Source: JBEGHD01 sp049334165
GTDB lineage: Bacteria; Bacteroidota; Bacteroidia; Flavobacteriales_D; Sanyastnellaceae
Assembly (NCBI GenBank): GCA_049334165.1
Contig: JBEGHD010000024.1
Length of the DNA stretch: 6,707 nucleotides
Direction: 5' to 3' (one strand)
The position numbers and the translations under genes are program-made. Positions within the stretch are counted from its first letter, which is position 1, and each line of letters begins with the position of its first letter. Shown here in pieces: positions 5,766-6,707 of the stretch. The notes beneath the pieces were generated by a model. It worked only from the letters and a program-made list of their open reading frames with translations, was not told the origin of the DNA and searched no databases.

Positions 5766-6047
5766 ATGAAAAAGAATTTTAAAGAGATCCTGGAAAGAAT
5801 TAATGAAGCTGCTGATTGGGACAACACCAAACTAAGGCAAAAGGACAAAGCGACTATCAGCTGCCACCCGGATGAATCCTATGAAATGGAGCCATTAAAG
5901 AAGGAAATTAGAAATACTCATCCAGGGCATTTTACGAAGGCTGAAGTAGACGCTGCTATCGAACATTGCTGTAAGAAAAAGGGGCAGTCAAGAAATAGGG
6001 ATGAGTTTTATGAATGCGTTTACAACAGGCTGTTCGAAAAGCTGTAG
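5766..6047 (+). CDS. 93-residue Cys/His-containing protein, unknown function
   Basis: The ORF starts at ATG 5766 after an A-rich leader (TTAAAAATTAAAATC) typical of Bacteroidetes and ends at TAG 6045-6047. The product is charged and predicted soluble: an N-terminal helix KEILERINEAADW, then ISCHPDESYEMEPLKKEIRNTHPGHFTKAEVDAAIEHCCKKKG, then RDEFYECVYNRLFEKL. C33/H34, H52, H55, H67/C68/C69 and C84 could bind a metal, though no standard zinc-finger spacing is evident. The TKAEVDAAIEHC segment looks like a helix-turn-helix-shaped small domain of the kind seen in short DUF3606-like proteins, but I do not recognise the family. It is AT-richer than the block on its left and flanked by near-identical 14-bp direct repeats, so it may be cassette-borne. 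Confidence 0.75.
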   Translation: MKKNFKEILERINEAADWDNTKLRQKDKATISCHPDESYEMEPLKKEIRNTHPGHFTKAEVDAAIEHCCKKKGQSRNRDEFYECVYNRLFEKL

Positions 6048-6056
6048 TTACACGTT

Positions 6057-6070
6057 CCTAAAAGTGAAGT
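6057..6070 (+). repeat. Right copy of the 14-bp direct repeat (CCTAAAAGTGAAGT)
   Basis: It lies ten bases after the stop of the 93-aa gene and matches 5693-5706 at 13 of 14 positions, with 11 consecutive identical bases (CCTAAAAGTGA). Confidence 0.5.
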
Positions 6071-6262
6071 AATGGGGCCGGATCATGCGGGTGGAATTGC
6101 TTCGCTTTTGGGAATGATCCAACGACCGGCAGTGAGGCGGAAGACTTTAAAAACCGGATCGTCAATCTACCAGGAGCGCAGGAAGAAAAAACAGACGGGC
6201 AAGGAGCCCGCTACTGCAGGAACTTGCTTAACATAATTGACTTATGGTTCCCGCAGCTTTAG
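6068..6262 (+). pseudogene. Start-less protein-like open frame, possible gene remnant
   Basis: From the TGA at 6065-6067 to the TAG at 6260-6262 the frame is open for 64 codons and reads like real protein: CGWNCFAFGNDPTTGSEAED, then FKNRIVNLPGAQEEKTDGQG, then ARYCRNLLNIIDLWFPQL. There is no ATG, GTG or TTG near its beginning, so it cannot be translated as an independent gene as it stands. It may be the tail of a gene truncated by an insertion at about 6065, next to the right copy of the 14-bp repeat. Alternatively this is a conserved non-coding element whose translation is misleading. A competing ATG ORF in another frame, 6072-6236 (54 codons, MGPDHAGGIASLLGM...), is very basic and less protein-like. 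Confidence 0.35.
6080..6120. repeat. Hairpin GGATCAT / ATGATCC
   Basis: The 7-base arms at 6080-6086 and 6114-6120 are perfect complements with a 27-base loop; GCC 6077-6079 and GGC 6128-6130 can extend it across a bulge. GGATC recurs at 6156-6160, offering an alternative partner for the 3' arm. It is the upstream part of a stretch (6077-6314) that is structured throughout. Confidence 0.45.
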
Positions 6263-6314
6263 CGGAGTGGCCATAAGAAGCTGTTATGTTAAAGTCTGTT
6301 TTTTCGTGCGCTGG
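6170..6314. other. 145-nt three-way-junction structure: 12-bp outer stem, small hairpin and dif-like palindrome
   Basis: GAAAAAACAGAC (6185-6196) is the perfect complement of GTCTGTTTTTTC (6294-6305). The stem continues outward with GCGCA 6176-6180 against TGCGC 6307-6311 and CCA 6170-6172 against TGG 6312-6314. Inside lie a 5-bp hairpin CGGGC/GCCCG (6196-6200, 6206-6210, loop AAGGA) and a long imperfect palindrome (6228-6292): TTAACATAA with TTATGTTAA, CTTATGG with CCATAAG, and CCGC with GCGG. The whole folds as a three-way junction in either DNA strand or in RNA. It overlaps the end of the remnant frame and stops just before the stop codon of the DUF4177-like gene. It is too elaborate for a simple terminator, although the T-run at 6299-6304 could also end transcription from the 93-aa gene. 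Confidence 0.7.
6226..6294. other. Two opposed dif-like (XerC/XerD-type) sites forming a hairpin
   Basis: The right site (plus strand) has AGTGGCCATAA (6266-6276), a 7-base spacer and TTATGTTAAAG (6284-6294). Compared with E. coli dif arms GGTGCGCATAA and TTATGTTAAAT it matches 8 of 11 and 10 of 11. The left site, on the minus strand, has GGGAACCATAA (6252-6242), a 5-base spacer and TTATGTTAAGC (6236-6226), matching 7 of 11 and 9 of 11. The two sites face each other 13 bases apart and can fold into one duplex site with an asymmetric bulge (TTGA against AAGCTG). CTX-phi attP and integron attC sites are recombined as such folded single strands. Similarity to dif is seen; use as a recombination site is inferred. 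Confidence 0.5.
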
Positions 6315-6318
6315 CTAC

Positions 6319-6501
6319 TTAATCAACATCCCGTTCCAGTACCCAGAACAAACAATCCTCTTGATGTTCTTTACTGAAATAGCTTTCTGTTGAATGTAGT
6401 GTCCATCCTTTGGAGGTAAGGTCGGTTAATCTGGTTCCAAACCATCCATTCTCAACCTTTGAAAAGGGTGTTGTTCCTGTTTGGTATTCTTTTTCCTTCA
6501 T
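6319..6501 (-). CDS. Small DUF4177-like protein
   Basis: The 60-residue protein (MKEKEYQTGTTPFSKVENGW...) has the outline of DUF4177-type mini-domains: an N-terminal strand, a helix ending LTDLTSKGWTLHSTESYF (the usual form is LNELGAEGWELVSV), and a closing strand CLFWVLERD. Length fits a single domain. The ATG at 6501-6499 follows an AT-rich leader without Shine-Dalgarno. Its stop (6319-6321) lies five bases from the outer stem of the dif-like structure, and it converges on the 93-aa gene. No function is established for these domains. The match is by eye and could be superficial. Confidence 0.6.
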   Translation of the reverse strand: MKEKEYQTGTTPFSKVENGWFGTRLTDLTSKGWTLHSTESYFSKEHQEDCLFWVLERDVD

Positions 6502-6584
6502 AATTTAACTGTTTAGAGAAATATGATCATCGATCCTGAGAAAATCAAGGTGGGAATGAAAAAAATGTATCTTGGAGGCATTGC

Positions 6585-6707
6585 ATGGGATGCCTAAAAC
6601 TCCAATACTACGAAGAGGAAAGGCCTTTAGACGCTTTTGGAAAAAATCTGGAAGTGATCAAGGGAAAATCCGTAGCACCCCAAAAATCTGATGTTAACTA
6701 CTTCACA
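6585..6707 (+). CDS. Start of an orphan Rhs/YD-repeat-type protein (partial)
   Basis: From ATG 6585 the frame is open for 41 codons to the window edge: MGCLKLQYYEEERPLDAFGK, then NLEVIKGKSVAPQKSDVNYFT. A full Shine-Dalgarno GGAGG (6574-6578) lies six bases before the ATG, unusual in this group and a strong reason for this start. ORFs beginning MGCLKL followed by Y/E-rich sequence are, from my knowledge of Bacteroidetes genomes, typical of short orphan Rhs-associated core or toxin-tip cassettes, which sit in tandem downstream of full Rhs genes and carry variable C-terminal toxins. The conserved Rhs core itself would lie beyond the window, so the family is an inference from the N-terminus. A 24-codon ORF at 6523-6597 overlaps in another frame and is probably spurious. 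Confidence 0.55.
   Translation, partial: MGCLKLQYYEEERPLDAFGKNLEVIKGKSVAPQKSDVNYFT

Noticed and set aside
6072..6236. 54-codon ATG ORF (MGPDHAGGIASLLGM...)
   Set aside because: It overlaps the more protein-like frame, its C-terminal half is extremely basic, and it stops inside the dif-like palindrome; probably spurious.
6523..6597. 24-codon ORF (MIIDPEKIKVGMKKM...) before the Rhs-like start
   Set aside because: Very short, no domain, and it overlaps the better-supported MGCLKL frame; it could be a remnant but cannot be supported.
6690..6699. ATGTTAAC near the right edge as a third XerD-like half site
   Set aside because: It lies within the Rhs-like coding frame, lacks TTATG and has no partner half.

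Overview
The window looks like a Bacteroidetes chromosome (Flavobacteriia/Chitinophagia-like). The evidence is the sigma-ABfr-type promoter elements (TTTG about 18 bases before TAAGTTTG at 1030-1037), the mostly A-rich leaders with little Shine-Dalgarno, the moderate GC content, and what appears to be an orphan Rhs-type ORF starting MGCLKL at the right edge. No similarity search was possible; family names rest on motifs I can read.

Layout. (1) 1-905, minus strand: a three-gene operon of an XRE-family repressor-like protein, a small membrane-anchored coiled-coil protein (ATGA overlap with the regulator) and a partial single-pass membrane protein leaving the window. (2) 906-1071: a divergent promoter region. 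(3) 1072-4680, plus strand: a tight three-gene operon of an AAA+-type ATPase with a C-terminal winged-helix-like segment, a tyrosine recombinase with a complete active site, and a second tyrosine recombinase lacking Arg-I and the first His. This is the core of a probable integrative/transposable element. (4) 4681-5765: about 1.1 kb without a conventional gene. It holds a 35-aa hydrophobic peptide on the minus strand, directly preceded by a 25-codon leader ORF, and then a visibly GC-rich, repeat-dense, hairpin-rich block that does not look protein coding. (5) 5766-6047: a 93-aa unknown protein flanked by near-identical 14-bp direct repeats, like a cassette. (6) 6048-6318: a start-less but protein-like open frame running into a compact 145-nt structure. 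The outer stem has a perfect 12-bp arm pair. Inside lie a small hairpin and a palindrome built from two opposed sites resembling dif (the XerC/XerD chromosome-dimer resolution site). (7) 6319-6501, minus: a small DUF4177-like protein. (8) 6585 to the end: the start of the Rhs-like ORF.

How it may fit together (inference). The ATPase and two recombinases would form one recombination complex, perhaps controlled by the divergently transcribed XRE regulator. The non-coding block may be a structured RNA or DNA site belonging to the same element. The folded dif-like structure at 6226-6294 resembles recombination sites used as folded single strands (CTX-phi attP, integron attC) and could be an attachment site for host XerC/XerD or for a mobile recombinase. 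The right half of the window, with a small cassette-like gene, a DUF4177-like gene and an orphan Rhs fragment, reads as an accessory insertion hot spot.
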